Positions 36,310 to 50,653 of a stretch of DNA of 64,000 bases are shown piece after piece. The notes beneath the pieces are model-generated. The model saw only the letters and a list, made by a program, of their open reading frames with translations, was not told the DNA's origin and did not search any database. Numbering within the stretch: the stretch's first letter is position 1; each line of letters begins with the position of its first letter. The position numbers were made by a program, and so were the translations under genes. The stretch is from Simplicispira lacusdiani. Its GTDB lineage: Bacteria > Pseudomonadota > Gammaproteobacteria > Burkholderiales > Burkholderiaceae_C. The stretch covers positions 291,641 to 355,640 of the forward strand of contig NZ_QXGR01000004.1 in NCBI RefSeq assembly GCF_003604195.1, read 5' to 3'.

Positions 36310-36357
36310 CTGTAGGCGCTTTCCAGTCCAGTGCCAGGGGCTTTTTTGTGCAAGAAA
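36295..36357 (-). repeat. Dispersed repeat, copy D, at the LysR gene end
   Basis: On the minus strand it reads AAAAAAGCCCCTGGCAC, a short centre, GGAAAGCGCCTACAGCTATT and GTAG. It contains the stop codon of the LysR gene (36307-36309). Confidence 0.65.
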
Positions 36358-36386
36358 ATGAAACAAACTGAGAGACAATCGCGCGC

Positions 36387-37997
36387 ATGAATTCCACCGC
36401 AACCCCCGACGCCCCCGGCCAGGCCGCGCCGCCGCGGCTGCAGCTTTCGGGCATCACCAAGCGCTATCCGGCCGTGGTGGCCAACAGCGGCGTCTCGCTC
36501 GCCGTGCGGCCGGGCGAGATCCACGCCGTGCTGGGCGAGAACGGCGCGGGCAAGTCCACGCTGATGAAGATCATCTACGGCGCCGTCAAGCCCGACGAGG
36601 GCAGCGTGCACTTCGATGGCCGGGCCGTGCACATCCGCAACCCGCAGGAGGCGCGGCACCTGGGCATCGCCATGGTGTTCCAGCATTTCAGCCTGTTCGA
36701 CACGCTGACCGTGGCAGAGAACGTCTGGCTGGGGCTGGACAAGAGCCAGGGCCTGGCCGAGGTCACCCAGCGCATCAGCGCCAAGGCGGCCGAGTACGGG
36801 CTGGACATCGACCCGCTGCGCCCGGTGCACACGCTCAGCGTGGGCGAGATGCAGCGCGTGGAGATCATCCGCGCGCTGCTCACCGAGCCGCGCCTGCTCA
36901 TCCTCGACGAGCCCACCTCCGTGCTCACGCCGCAGGCGGTGGAGAAGCTTTTCGTTGTGTTGAAAAAGTTGGCCTCCGAGGGCTGCAGCATCCTCTACAT
37001 CAGCCACAAGCTGCACGAGATCCGCGCGCTGTGCACCGCCTGCACCGTGCTGCGCGGTGGCAAGGTGACGGGCGTGTGCGACCCGCGCGAGGAATCTAAC
37101 GCCTCGCTCTCGCGCCTGATGATCGGCGCCGAGCCGCCCGCGCTGGAGTATCGCCCCGTACACGCGGGCGACGCCGTGCTGCGCGTGGACGGCCTGAGCC
37201 TGCCGCGCGCCGACCAGTTCGGTGTCGACCTGATCGACCTGCAGCTCGAAGTGCGCGCCGGTGAGGTGGTGGGCGTGGCCGGCGTGTCCGGCAACGGCCA
37301 GAAGGAACTGCTCTACGCGCTGTCGGGCGAGGACCAGCGCGCGCGACCCGACATGGTGGAGGTGGCCGGCCAGAGGGCCGGGCATCTGGGCCCGCGCCAG
37401 CGCCGCATGCTCGGCCTGCACTTCGTGCCCGAGGAGCGCCTGGGCCGGGGCGCCGTGCCCAGCATGGGCCTGGCGCACAACCTGCTGCTGACGCGCAGCG
37501 ACGCGGTGGGCGGCGCGGGCTGGATCAGGATGTCGGTGCTGCAGGCGCAGGCGCGCGGCATCATCGAGCGCTTCGGCGTCAAGGCGGGCGGGCCGAACGC
37601 GGCGGCGCAGTCGCTGTCGGGCGGCAACCTGCAGAAGTTCATCGTCGGACGCGAGATCTCGGCCAAGCCGCGCCTGCTCATCGTCTCGCAGCCCACCTGG
37701 GGCGTGGACGTGGGCGCGGCGCAGCAGATTCGCGGCGAGATCCTGGCCTTGCGCGACGCGGGCTGCGCCGTGCTGGTGCTCAGCGAGGAGCTGGAGGAGC
37801 TGTTCGACATCAGCGACCGCATGTACGTGATGGCCAAGGGGCGCCTCTCGCCCTCGGTGGACCGCGCCGACGCGACCGTCGAGCGCATCGGCGAATGGAT
37901 GAGCGGCCTGTGGCATGGCGACGTGCAGGCCCACCTGGCGCGCAACCGCCAGCAACTGGCGGCAATGGAAAGCGTGGAGCACCATGATCAAGCTTGA
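36387..37997 (+). CDS. Purine nucleoside ABC transporter, double ATPase
   Basis: The 536-residue protein has two ABC domains, as in the YufO/NupA or RbsA class. The first has an intact Walker A (GENGAGKST), signature (LSVGEMQRVE) and Walker B (LLILDEPTSVL); the second has a degenerate P-loop (GVSGNGQKE) but a full LSGGNLQKF signature, which is normal for the class. It energises import by the two permeases and the BMP-type lipoprotein encoded downstream. With xdh, adenine deaminase and guanine deaminase close by, purine nucleosides or bases are the probable substrates. It overlaps the first permease by 14 bp. Confidence 0.92.
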   Translation: MNSTATPDAPGQAAPPRLQLSGITKRYPAVVANSGVSLAVRPGEIHAVLGENGAGKSTLMKIIYGAVKPDEGSVHFDGRAVHIRNPQEARHLGIAMVFQHFSLFDTLTVAENVWLGLDKSQGLAEVTQRISAKAAEYGLDIDPLRPVHTLSVGEMQRVEIIRALLTEPRLLILDEPTSVLTPQAVEKLFVVLKKLASEGCSILYISHKLHEIRALCTACTVLRGGKVTGVCDPREESNASLSRLMIGAEPPALEYRPVHAGDAVLRVDGLSLPRADQFGVDLIDLQLEVRAGEVVGVAGVSGNGQKELLYALSGEDQRARPDMVEVAGQRAGHLGPRQRRMLGLHFVPEERLGRGAVPSMGLAHNLLLTRSDAVGGAGWIRMSVLQAQARGIIERFGVKAGGPNAAAQSLSGGNLQKFIVGREISAKPRLLIVSQPTWGVDVGAAQQIRGEILALRDAGCAVLVLSEELEELFDISDRMYVMAKGRLSPSVDRADATVERIGEWMSGLWHGDVQAHLARNRQQLAAMESVEHHDQA

Positions 37998-39063
37998 ACC
38001 CCGGCCGCAGGCCTCGCGCCTGTGGACCTATGGCTCGCCGCTGCTGGCGCTGTGCGTGACCGTGCTGATCGGCGTCGTGCTGTTCGCCGTGCTCGGCAAG
38101 GACCCGGTGCGCGGCCTGCAGGTCTTCTTCTGGGAGCCCCTGCGCTCGAAGTACGCGCTGGGCGAACTCATGGTCAAGGCCACGCCGCTGCTGCTCATCG
38201 CGCTGGGCCTGGCCGTGTGCTTCCGCTCCAACGTCTGGAACATCGGCGCCGAGGGGCAGTTCGTCATGGGCGCCATCGCCGCCGGTGGCGTGGCGCTGAT
38301 GGCCAGCAAGGACACGGGCGGCTGGATCGTGCCGGCGCTGTTGCTGGCCGGCGTGCTGGGCGGCATGGCCTGGGCGGGCCTGACGGCCGTGCTGCGCGAC
38401 CGCTTCAACGCCAACGAGATCCTGGTGAGCCTGATGCTGGTCTACGTGGCCACGCTGCTGCTGAGCTACCTGGTGTTCGGTCCCTGGAAGGACCCCATGG
38501 GCTACAACTTCCCGCAGACGCGCACCTTCGAGAAGGTCACGCAGATTCCGCGCCTCATGGCCGGTTCGCGCGTGCATGTCGGCCTGCTGATCGCGCTGGC
38601 CGGCGCGGCGGCGCTGTGGGTCTTCCTGTTCCGCTCGCGCGCGGGCTTCGCCCAGCAGGTGGGCGGCCTGGCGCCGGCGGCGGCGCGCTACGCGGGCTTC
38701 TCGTCGCGCCGCGCGCTGTGGACGGCGCTGCTCGTCTCGGGCGGGGCGGCCGGCCTGGCAGGGGCGCTGGAGGTGGCCGGGCCCATCGGCCAGCTCACGC
38801 CCTACGTGCCCGCGGGCTACGGCTTCGCCGCCATCATCGTGGCCTTCGTCGGGCGCCTGCATCCGGTGGGCATGGTGTTCTCGGCCATCCTCATGAGCAT
38901 GTTCTACATCGGCGGAGAGCTGGCGCAGTCGCGCCTGGGTCTGCCGAAGTCGCTCACCGGCGTGTTCCAGGGCCTGCTGCTGTTCTCGCTGCTGGCCTGC
39001 GACACGCTCATCGCCTACCGCGTGCGCTGGGTGCGCGCGCAACCGGCACGGCAGGAGGTCTGA
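37984..39063 (+). CDS. Nucleoside ABC transporter permease 1
   Basis: The 359-residue integral membrane protein has about nine helices of the BPD_transp_2 (RbsC/YufP) family, with the FRSNVWNIGAEGQF stretch typical of nucleoside permeases (about residues 75-88). It forms a heterodimeric channel with the permease encoded after it. ATG 37984 lies inside the ATPase gene end, which suggests coupled translation. This start keeps the expected short cytoplasmic N-terminus before the first helix. Confidence 0.92.
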   Translation: MIKLEPRPQASRLWTYGSPLLALCVTVLIGVVLFAVLGKDPVRGLQVFFWEPLRSKYALGELMVKATPLLLIALGLAVCFRSNVWNIGAEGQFVMGAIAAGGVALMASKDTGGWIVPALLLAGVLGGMAWAGLTAVLRDRFNANEILVSLMLVYVATLLLSYLVFGPWKDPMGYNFPQTRTFEKVTQIPRLMAGSRVHVGLLIALAGAAALWVFLFRSRAGFAQQVGGLAPAAARYAGFSSRRALWTALLVSGGAAGLAGALEVAGPIGQLTPYVPAGYGFAAIIVAFVGRLHPVGMVFSAILMSMFYIGGELAQSRLGLPKSLTGVFQGLLLFSLLACDTLIAYRVRWVRAQPARQEV

Positions 39064-39064
39064 C

Positions 39065-39985
39065 ATGGAATCGTATGCGCTGCTGATCGGCGCCACCCTG
39101 AGCGCCGGCACCGTGCTGGCCATCGCGGCCCTGGGCCTGCTGATCAACGAAAAGGCCGGCATCGTCAACCTCGGGGCCGAGGGCATGATGCTGTGCGCCG
39201 CCATCGCGGGCTTCGCCACCGTGGTGCACACGGGCAACACCTGGCTGGGCTTTGCCGCGGGCATGGCGGCGGGCGCGGTGCTGGCGGCCGTCTTCGGCTG
39301 GCTGGTGATCTGGCTGGGTACCAACCAGTACGCCACCGGGCTCGCGCTCTCGCTGTTCGGCGTGGGCTTCTCGGCGTTCGCGGGCATCAGCTACGTGCAG
39401 GCCAAGCTGCCCGAGCTGCCGAAGTACGAACTGCCCTTGCTGGCCGATGTGCCCTTGTTGGGCGTGGCCCTGTTCCGCCAGCACCCGATGGTGTACCTGA
39501 CGGTCCTCTTCGCGGCGGCGCTGGTGTGGTTCCTCTACCGCACGCGCGCCGGGCTGGTGCTGCGTTCGGTGGGCGAATCGCCCCAGTCGGCCCACGCGCT
39601 GGGTTACCCGGTGCGACGCATCCGCCTGGCGGCCGTGGTGGCGGGAGGTGCGCTGTGCGGTCTGGCCGGGGCCTATATCTCCACCGTGTACACGCCGCTG
39701 TGGGTCGAGGGCATGGTGGCCGGGCGTGGCTGGATTGCGCTGGCGCTGACCACCTTCGCCACCTGGCGCCCCGCGCGCGTGCTGCTGGGCGCCTACCTGT
39801 TCGGCGGCGTGACCATGCTGCAGTTCCACCTGCAGGCGACCGGGGTGCAGGTGGCCAGCCAGTGGCTGAGCATGCTGCCCTACCTCTCCACCATCGTGGT
39901 GCTGGCGCTCATCTCGCGCAATCCGGAGTGGATTCGCGTGAACATGCCTGCGTCTCTGGGCAAACCCTTCCATCCCGGCTCATAA
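39065..39985 (+). CDS. Nucleoside ABC transporter permease 2
   Basis: The 306-residue membrane protein belongs to the same BPD_transp_2 family (YufQ-like), with the EKAGIVNLGAEGMML signature near residue 29 that in these permeases corresponds to a coupling region. It starts 1 bp after the first permease stop. Together the two permeases and the double ATPase match the Bmp-NupABC importer layout. Confidence 0.93.
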   Translation: MESYALLIGATLSAGTVLAIAALGLLINEKAGIVNLGAEGMMLCAAIAGFATVVHTGNTWLGFAAGMAAGAVLAAVFGWLVIWLGTNQYATGLALSLFGVGFSAFAGISYVQAKLPELPKYELPLLADVPLLGVALFRQHPMVYLTVLFAAALVWFLYRTRAGLVLRSVGESPQSAHALGYPVRRIRLAAVVAGGALCGLAGAYISTVYTPLWVEGMVAGRGWIALALTTFATWRPARVLLGAYLFGGVTMLQFHLQATGVQVASQWLSMLPYLSTIVVLALISRNPEWIRVNMPASLGKPFHPGS

Positions 39986-40029
39986 TGGCCGTTTTTCCTG
40001 TCCTACCATTTCCCCCAGAAGGAACCGAC

Positions 40030-42314
<2,285 letters not shown>

Positions 42315-42321
42315 CGGTTCG

Positions 42322-42771
42322 TCAGGGCGTTGGCGCGATGGCCGCAGTCAGGCGCGCCGCGTAGTCCCGCAGCGTGGCGGCGTCCGGGTTCTTGCGCGGC
42401 CAGGTGAAGCCGATGCCATCCTGCGCATGGCGCGGCACCACATGGATGTGGAAGTGGAACACCGTCTGCTCGCCCTCGCGGCCATTGGCCTGCAGCAGGG
42501 TGATGCCGGGCGGGTCGAAGGTCTCCTGGATGGCGCCGGCCACGCGCTGCGCCGTCTGCATGACGGCGGCGGCTTCTTGGGGCGTGATGTCCAGCAGCGT
42601 GGCGGCATGGCGCTTGGTGGCCACGAGCACATGGCCGGGGTTGACCTGGCCGATGTCCATGAAGGCGAGGGTCAGCGCGTCCTCGTAGACCCGGGCGGAC
42701 GGGATCTCGCCCGCCACCAGGCGGCAGAAGAGGCATTGGCCGGGGGGCGAGGTGTCGACGAACAGGGGCAT
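42322..42771 (-). CDS. HIT-family nucleotide hydrolase
   Basis: The 149-residue protein has the histidine triad HFHIHVVPR near residue 100 and a Cys pair (CLFCRL, residues 13-18) typical of HINT-branch proteins. These enzymes hydrolyse nucleoside phosphoramidates or dinucleotides. AAGGAG precedes ATG 42771. It converges with adenine deaminase and is divergent from the second BMP gene; a role in handling adenine nucleotides is possible but not shown. Confidence 0.9.
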   Translation of the reverse strand: MPLFVDTSPPGQCLFCRLVAGEIPSARVYEDALTLAFMDIGQVNPGHVLVATKRHAATLLDITPQEAAAVMQTAQRVAGAIQETFDPPGITLLQANGREGEQTVFHFHIHVVPRHAQDGIGFTWPRKNPDAATLRDYAARLTAAIAPTP

Positions 42772-42842
42772 GCGGCGGCTCCTTGGCAAGGGTGGGTGAT
42801 GGCGGCATGGTAGCCCGTGCGGGCGCCACGGGCCGCCTGCGG

Positions 42843-42888
42843 TAAAATCGAATGCAAAGACCGCTGTCCCGGCGGTCTTTTGCTTTTC
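42843..42888 (+). promoter_or_regulatory. Promoter with immediate terminator-like hairpin
   Basis: TAAAAT (42843-42848) resembles a -10 box. Only 7 bp later AAAGACCGC (42856-42864) and GCGGTCTTT (42872-42880) form a stem followed by TGCTTTT. No plus-strand gene precedes it, so the hairpin would stand at the very 5' end of the second BMP transcript, as an attenuator or stabilising cap. Confidence 0.4.
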
Positions 42889-42916
42889 CATTCTCGGGAC
42901 CATGTAGAGGACCACC

Positions 42917-44005
42917 ATGTACAAAAACCTCGCTGCCGCGCTCGCGGCCGCCTGTTTTTTCTCCCCCGTTTTTTCCCAGACCAAGGCGCCCGCCGAACCC
43001 GTGAAGGCCGGCTTCGTCTACGTCTCGCCCATCACCGAGGCCGGCTGGACGCGCCAGCACGACGAGGGCCGCAAGGCCGTCGAGGCCGCGCTGGGCGCGG
43101 GCGTCAAGACCACCTTTGTCGAGAACGTGCCCGAGGGGCCGGACGCCGAGCGCGTGATCCGCGACCTGGCCGCCACGGGCCACAAGATCATCTTCACGCC
43201 GAGCTTTGGCTACATGGAGCCCACGCTCAAGGTGGCGCAGGACTTCCCCGGCGTGAAGTTCGAATCCATCACCGGCTACAAGCAGTCCGCCAACGTGGCC
43301 ACGGCCAACGCGCGCTACTACGAGGGCCGCTACCTCGCGGGCATCGCGGCGGGCCGCATGAGCAAGACTGGCGTGGCCGGCTACGTGGCGGGCTTCCCCA
43401 TCCCCGAGGTGCTGCAGGGCATCAACGCCTTCACGTTGGGCATGCGCTCGGTGAACCCGCAGGCCCAGGTGAAGGTGGTGTGGCTCAACGTCTGGTTCGA
43501 CCCGCCCAAGGAGCGCGATGGCGCCATGGCGCTGTTCAACCAGGACGCCGATGTGGTGGCCTTCCACACCGGTTCCACGGCGGTGATGGTGGCCGCGCAG
43601 GAGCGCGGCAAGCTGGCCGTGGCCTACCACTCCGACATGCGCCGCGTGGGGCCCGATGCCCAGATCGTGGCGGTCACGCACCAGTGGGGCGACTACTACA
43701 CGGCCCGCGTGCGCGCCGCGCAGAACGGCACCTGGAAGAGCGGCAACGTCTGGGGCGGTGTGAAGGAGGGCATGATCCGCGTGGGCGACTTCGGCAGCAA
43801 GGTGCCCCAGGCCGTGCAGCAGGAAGTGCTGGCGCGCCAGAAGGACATCGCCGCTGGCAAGCTGCACCCCTTCCAGGCCACCAGGACCGCCGTGCGCGAC
43901 AACGAGGGGCATGAAGTGATCGCCAAGGGGCAGACCCTGGGCGACGCCCAGATTCTTGGCATGAACTGGCTGGCCGAGGGCGTGGTGGGCAAGCTCACGC
44001 GCTGA
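42917..44005 (+). CDS. Second BMP-family periplasmic binding protein
   Basis: The 362-residue protein has an ordinary signal peptide (LAAALAAACFFSPVFSQ, cleavage about residue 21) rather than a lipobox, followed by a BMP/PnrA-type domain. It is clearly related to the lipoprotein at 40030 (compare FTPSFGYMEPTLKVA with FGTTFGYMESMLKVA). No transporter genes follow, so it may share the importer encoded upstream and widen its substrate range, possibly to other purines. It has its own leader with a terminator-like hairpin. Confidence 0.9.
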   Translation: MYKNLAAALAAACFFSPVFSQTKAPAEPVKAGFVYVSPITEAGWTRQHDEGRKAVEAALGAGVKTTFVENVPEGPDAERVIRDLAATGHKIIFTPSFGYMEPTLKVAQDFPGVKFESITGYKQSANVATANARYYEGRYLAGIAAGRMSKTGVAGYVAGFPIPEVLQGINAFTLGMRSVNPQAQVKVVWLNVWFDPPKERDGAMALFNQDADVVAFHTGSTAVMVAAQERGKLAVAYHSDMRRVGPDAQIVAVTHQWGDYYTARVRAAQNGTWKSGNVWGGVKEGMIRVGDFGSKVPQAVQQEVLARQKDIAAGKLHPFQATRTAVRDNEGHEVIAKGQTLGDAQILGMNWLAEGVVGKLTR

Positions 44006-44061
44006 CCCTGCCGGTGCCAGGCCCTTTGCAGGGGCTGGCGACCCGGCATCCACAGGCATAG

Positions 44062-45408
<1,347 letters not shown>

Positions 45409-45411
45409 GCC

Positions 45412-46464
45412 ATGGAAACGCAAGAAAAAGACACGGCGGCCACGGCAGGGACCGTGCCGATGACCATGATCCAGGCCCTGCGCTCGGGCCTGGACGTGAT
45501 GATGGAACGCGACGATGACGTCATCGTCTACGGCCAGGACGTGGGCTACTTCGGCGGCGTGTTCCGCGTCACCGAAGGCCTGCAGGCCAAGTACGGCACG
45601 TCGCGCTGCTTCGACGCGCCGATTTCCGAGGGCGGCATCGTCGGCACGGCCGTCGGCATGGGCGCCTATGGCCTGCGGCCGGTGGTGGAGATCCAGTTCG
45701 CCGACTACTTCTACCCGGCCATGGACCAGATCGTTTCCGAGGCGGCGCGCCTGCGCCACCGCTCGGCGGGCGACTTCACAGCGCCCCTCACCATCCGCAT
45801 GCCCTGCGGCGGCGGCATCTACGGCGGCCAGACGCACAGCCAGAGCCCCGAGGCCATCTTCACCCACGTCTGCGGCCTGCGCACGGTGATGCCGAGCAAC
45901 CCGTACGACGCCAAGGGCCTGCTGATCGCCTCCATCGAGAACGATGACCCGGTCATCTTCCTGGAGCCCAAGCGCCTCTACAACGGCCCGTTCGACGGCC
46001 ACCACGACCGGCCGGTCGTGCCCTGGTCCAAGCACGCGATGGGCATGGTGCCCGAGGGCTACTACACGGTGCCGCTCGACAGCGCCGCCGTGTTCCGCCC
46101 CGGCAAGGCCGTCACGGTGCTGACCTACGGCACCATGGTCTGGGTGAGCGAATGCGCCGCGCGCGAAGCCGGTATCGACGCCGAGATCATCGACCTGCGC
46201 TCCATCTGGCCGCTGGACCTGGAGACCATCGTCAACTCCGTGAAGAAGACCGGCCGCTGCGTCGTGGTGCACGAGGCCACGGGCACCAGCGGCTTTGGCG
46301 CCGAACTCACGGCGCTGGTGCAGAAGGAATGCTTCTACCACCTGGAGGCCCCCATCGAGCGCGTGACCGGTTGGGACACCCCCTATCCGCACGCCCAGGA
46401 ATGGGCCTATTTCCCGGGACCGGCGCGCGTGGGCGCGGCCCTCAAGCGCGCAGTGGAGGCATGA
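45412..46464 (+). CDS. bkdA2: Branched-chain 2-oxoacid dehydrogenase E1 beta
   Basis: The 350-residue transketolase-like subunit has the usual E1-beta marks: GQDVGYFGGVFRVT, PISEGGIVGTAVGMG and EIQFADYFYPAMDQ. The C-terminal transketolase domain (about 200-340) contains IIDLRSIWPLD. It completes the thiamine diphosphate site of the E1 heterotetramer. The stop overlaps the next ATG (ATGA), though the E2 start six bases later has better ribosome-site spacing. Confidence 0.94.
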   Translation: METQEKDTAATAGTVPMTMIQALRSGLDVMMERDDDVIVYGQDVGYFGGVFRVTEGLQAKYGTSRCFDAPISEGGIVGTAVGMGAYGLRPVVEIQFADYFYPAMDQIVSEAARLRHRSAGDFTAPLTIRMPCGGGIYGGQTHSQSPEAIFTHVCGLRTVMPSNPYDAKGLLIASIENDDPVIFLEPKRLYNGPFDGHHDRPVVPWSKHAMGMVPEGYYTVPLDSAAVFRPGKAVTVLTYGTMVWVSECAAREAGIDAEIIDLRSIWPLDLETIVNSVKKTGRCVVVHEATGTSGFGAELTALVQKECFYHLEAPIERVTGWDTPYPHAQEWAYFPGPARVGAALKRAVEA

Positions 46465-46466
46465 CC

Positions 46467-47750
46467 ATGGGTATTTACGCAATCCGGGTGCCCGACATTG
46501 GCGAGGGCATCGCCGAAGTGGAACTGGTGGCCTGGCATGTCCAGCCCGGCGATATGGTGGCCGAGGACCAGCCCATCGCCGACGTGATGACCGACAAGGC
46601 CACGGTGGAGATTCCTTCGCCCGTGGCGGGCAAGGTGCTGGCGCTGGGCAGTGCCGTGGGTCAGTCCATCGCCGTGGGCTCCGAGCTGGTGCGGCTGGAG
46701 GTCGAGGGTGAAGGCAATTTGAAACAAAATCCGGCTCCAGCGACCGTCCAACAAGCGCCAGCAGCTCCTATTTCAGTAGCGTCCGAGGCGCCTCCGGCGC
46801 CCACCCCCGTTGTGGCACCTGCGGCCGCGCGGCCCACGGCGGCGCCCCGCGCCGCCGTGGTGCCGCGCACTGCGGACGAGCGACCGCTGGCCTCGCCGGC
46901 GGTGCGCCGCCGTGCGCTGGACCTGGGCGTGGAGCTGCGCTACGTGCACGGCAGCGGCCCGGCCGGCCGCATCGGGCACGACGACCTCGACGCCTATCTG
47001 GCCGGTGGCGGCCAGGCGGCTGCGCAGGGCGCCTCGCCCTACGTGGAGCGCCATGGCGAGGAGCAGATCCCCGTCATCGGCCTGCGCCGCAAGATCGCGC
47101 AGAAGATGCAGGAGGCCAAGCGCCGCATTCCGCATTTCAGCTACGTGGAAGAGGTGGACGTGACCGAGCTGGAGGCCTTGCGCCAGCAACTCAACAAGCT
47201 CCACGGTGCCACGCGCGGCAAGCTCACGCTGCTGCCCTTCCTGGCGCGGGCCATGGTGCTCGCGCTGCGTGATTTTCCGCAGATCAACGCCCGCTTCGAC
47301 GACGAGGCCGGCGTGGTCACGCGCCACGCGGCCGTGCACCTGGGCGTGGCCACGCAGACCGACGGCGGCCTCATGGTGCCGGTGCTGCGCCATGCCGAGG
47401 CGCTGGACCTGTGGGCCTGCGCGGCGGGCATCGCGCGCGTGGCCGAAGGCGCGCGCAGTGGCAAGGCGCCGCGCGAGGAGCTGACAGGCTCGACCATCAC
47501 CCTCACCAGCCTGGGGGCGCTGGGCGGCATCGCCAGCACGCCGGTCATCAACCACCCCGAGGTGGCCATCGTCGGCGTCAACCGCATGGTCGAGCGGCCC
47601 ATGTTCCGCAACGGCCAGGTGGTGGCGCGCCAGCTCATGAACCTCTCGTCCTCGTTCGACCACCGCGTGGTCGACGGCATGGACGCGGCGCAATTCATCC
47701 AGGCCATGCGCGCGCTGCTCGAAACCCCGGCCCTGCTGTTCGTGGAGTAA
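46467..47750 (+). CDS. bkdB: Branched-chain 2-oxoacid dehydrogenase E2 (lipoamide acyltransferase)
   Basis: The 427-residue protein has one lipoyl domain (residues 1-80, lipoyl Lys in [11 protein letters not shown]), an Ala/Pro-rich linker (about 83-135), a peripheral-subunit-binding domain (about 140-178, [14 protein letters not shown]) and an acyltransferase domain (about 195-425) with catalytic [10 protein letters not shown]. It accepts acyl groups from E1 and transfers them to CoA. ATG 46467 is chosen because GGAGG is 7 bp upstream; ATG 46461 is too close to it. A dispersed repeat (46719-46780) forms the first part of the linker. Confidence 0.93.
   Translation: MGIYAIRVPDIGEGIAEVELVAWHVQPGDMVAEDQPIADVMTDKATVEIPSPVAGKVLALGSAVGQSIAVGSELVRLEVEGEGNLKQNPAPATVQQAPAAPISVASEAPPAPTPVVAPAAARPTAAPRAAVVPRTADERPLASPAVRRRALDLGVELRYVHGSGPAGRIGHDDLDAYLAGGGQAAAQGASPYVERHGEEQIPVIGLRRKIAQKMQEAKRRIPHFSYVEEVDVTELEALRQQLNKLHGATRGKLTLLPFLARAMVLALRDFPQINARFDDEAGVVTRHAAVHLGVATQTDGGLMVPVLRHAEALDLWACAAGIARVAEGARSGKAPREELTGSTITLTSLGALGGIASTPVINHPEVAIVGVNRMVERPMFRNGQVVARQLMNLSSSFDHRVVDGMDAAQFIQAMRALLETPALLFVE
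46719..46780 (+). repeat. Dispersed repeat, copy E, inside bkdB
   Basis: AAAATCCGGCTCCAGCGA, a short centre, CAACAAGCGCCAGCAGCTCC and TTTCAGTAG follow the family order. It is read in frame as residues 85-105 ([20 protein letters not shown]), the start of the flexible linker of E2. Confidence 0.65.
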
Positions 47751-47754
47751 GACG

Positions 47755-49149
<1,395 letters not shown>

Positions 49150-49300
49150 AGCACCCCCCTGAGTCGCCTTCGGCGCCTTCCCCCCGCTCTCGCAGCGCTG
49201 CGCACTGCGGGCAGGGGGACGCCCCCAGCGCGGCGGGGCGGCCCTTGCGCGGGGGCTTTGGTCTGGGCCGCGCCTGTGGCATAGGCCGTGGGCGGGTTGC
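49150..49300. repeat. G+C-rich intergenic repeat-like sequence
   Basis: After the E3 gene stands a run with CCCCCCTGAGTCGCC, CCCCCCGCTCTCGCAGC and GCGGGCAGGGGGACG, able to fold into strong hairpins. It looks like a second intergenic repeat type that I associate with Comamonadaceae genomes, but there is no second copy in this window. No promoter for guaD is obvious within it. Confidence 0.4.
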
Positions 49301-49354
49301 GGTGTGGGGGGGCGAAGGTGCTCAGGAGCCAGCGGCTCCGGTAAGCTTGCAGCC

Positions 49355-50653
49355 ATGCACATCTACCGTTCCGCCCTGTTGCGCTTTTCCGAGGATGGCC
49401 AGGCCTTGTACGACGAGGATGGCCTGCTGGCCATCGGCCCCGATGCCCATGGCCGCCAGCGCGTGCAGGCGGCGGGCGCCTGGCAGCAGCTCGCGCCGCA
49501 GTTCGCGGGGCGGCCTGTCACCCATTGGCCGGGGCGCCTGATCGCGCCGGGCTTCGTGGACATGCATGTCCACTACCCGCAGACCGACGTGATCGGCTCG
49601 CCCGCCGAGGGCCTGCTGCCCTGGCTGGAGAACTACACCTTTCCGCACGAGAAGCGCTTCGTCACCCAGGGCTATGCCGAGCAGGTGGCCGAATTCTTCC
49701 TCGACGAGCTGCTGCGCAACGGCGTCACGACGGCGCTGGCCTTCGCCACCTCGCACCCGCAGTCGGTCGATGCGCTGTTCAGCGAGGCCCGGCGCCGGCA
49801 ACTGCGCCTGATCACCGGCAAGGTGCTGCAGGACCGGCATTCGCCCGACGGCGTGCGCGACGACACCGAGCAAAGCCTGATCGACACCGAGGACCTGATC
49901 GCGCGCTGGCATGGCGTGGACCGGCTGGGCTACGCCATCACGCCGCGCTTCGCGCCCACCAGCAGCCCGGCGCAGCTGCGCGGTGCCGGCAAGCTGGCGG
50001 CGAAATACCCGGACGTGTGGGTCCAGTCGCATGTGGCCGAGAACCTCGACGAGGTGCGCTGGATGCGCGAGCTGTACCCGCGCTCGCGCAGCTACCTCGC
50101 GGTGTACGACGACTTTGGCCTGATGCGCGAGCGCGCCGTGTACGCGCACTGCATCCATTTCGACGAGGCCGACCGCGCGCTCATGCGCCAGCGCCGCACG
50201 GCCGCCGCCGTCAGCCCCACGAGCAACCTGTTCCTGGGCAGCGGCTTCTTTGACTACCAGGCGGCCGACCGCGCGGGCTTCGCCTACGGCCTGGCCAGCG
50301 ACGTGGGCGGGGGCACGAGCTTCTCGCCGTTCCGCACCATGCTCGCGGCCTACACCGTGGGCCGCGAGGGCCAGACCAAGCCGGGCCTGAGCCTCTCGCC
50401 CCGGCAATTGTGGTGGCAGCACACGGCCGGCGCGGCGCGCGCGCTGGGGCTCGACGGCGTGGTGGGCAACCTGCAGCCGGGCTGCGAGGGCGACTTCGTG
50501 GTGCTGAACCCGCAGGCCACGCCGCTGCTGGCGCGGCGCACGGCCCAGGCGGGCAGCCTGGACGAGCTGCTGTTCGCCATGATCGTGCTGGGCGACGATC
50601 GCCTGGTTGAGCAGACGGTCATTTCGCAGGCAAAATACGGCCCTTGCGCTTGA
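49355..50653 (+). CDS. guaD: Guanine deaminase
   Basis: The 432-residue amidohydrolase has the zinc motif DMHVHYPQTD (about residues 68-77), the PRFAPTSS segment, later metal His residues in QSHVAENLDE and YAHCIHFDE, and the SDVGGGTSFS motif diagnostic of guanine deaminase. It converts guanine to xanthine, which feeds XdhAB and the urate pathway. ATG 49355 is chosen by alignment to family length. The last ten residues and the stop (SQAKYGPCA) come from a dispersed repeat. Confidence 0.94.
   Translation: MHIYRSALLRFSEDGQALYDEDGLLAIGPDAHGRQRVQAAGAWQQLAPQFAGRPVTHWPGRLIAPGFVDMHVHYPQTDVIGSPAEGLLPWLENYTFPHEKRFVTQGYAEQVAEFFLDELLRNGVTTALAFATSHPQSVDALFSEARRRQLRLITGKVLQDRHSPDGVRDDTEQSLIDTEDLIARWHGVDRLGYAITPRFAPTSSPAQLRGAGKLAAKYPDVWVQSHVAENLDEVRWMRELYPRSRSYLAVYDDFGLMRERAVYAHCIHFDEADRALMRQRRTAAAVSPTSNLFLGSGFFDYQAADRAGFAYGLASDVGGGTSFSPFRTMLAAYTVGREGQTKPGLSLSPRQLWWQHTAGAARALGLDGVVGNLQPGCEGDFVVLNPQATPLLARRTAQAGSLDELLFAMIVLGDDRLVEQTVISQAKYGPCA

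Noticed and set aside
36952..37000. Possible further copy of the dispersed repeat in the ABC ATPase gene
   Set aside because: GAAAAAGTTGGCCTCCGAGG resembles the left end, but the encoded KLASEGCSILYISHKL is conserved in the family and the right half of the repeat is absent.
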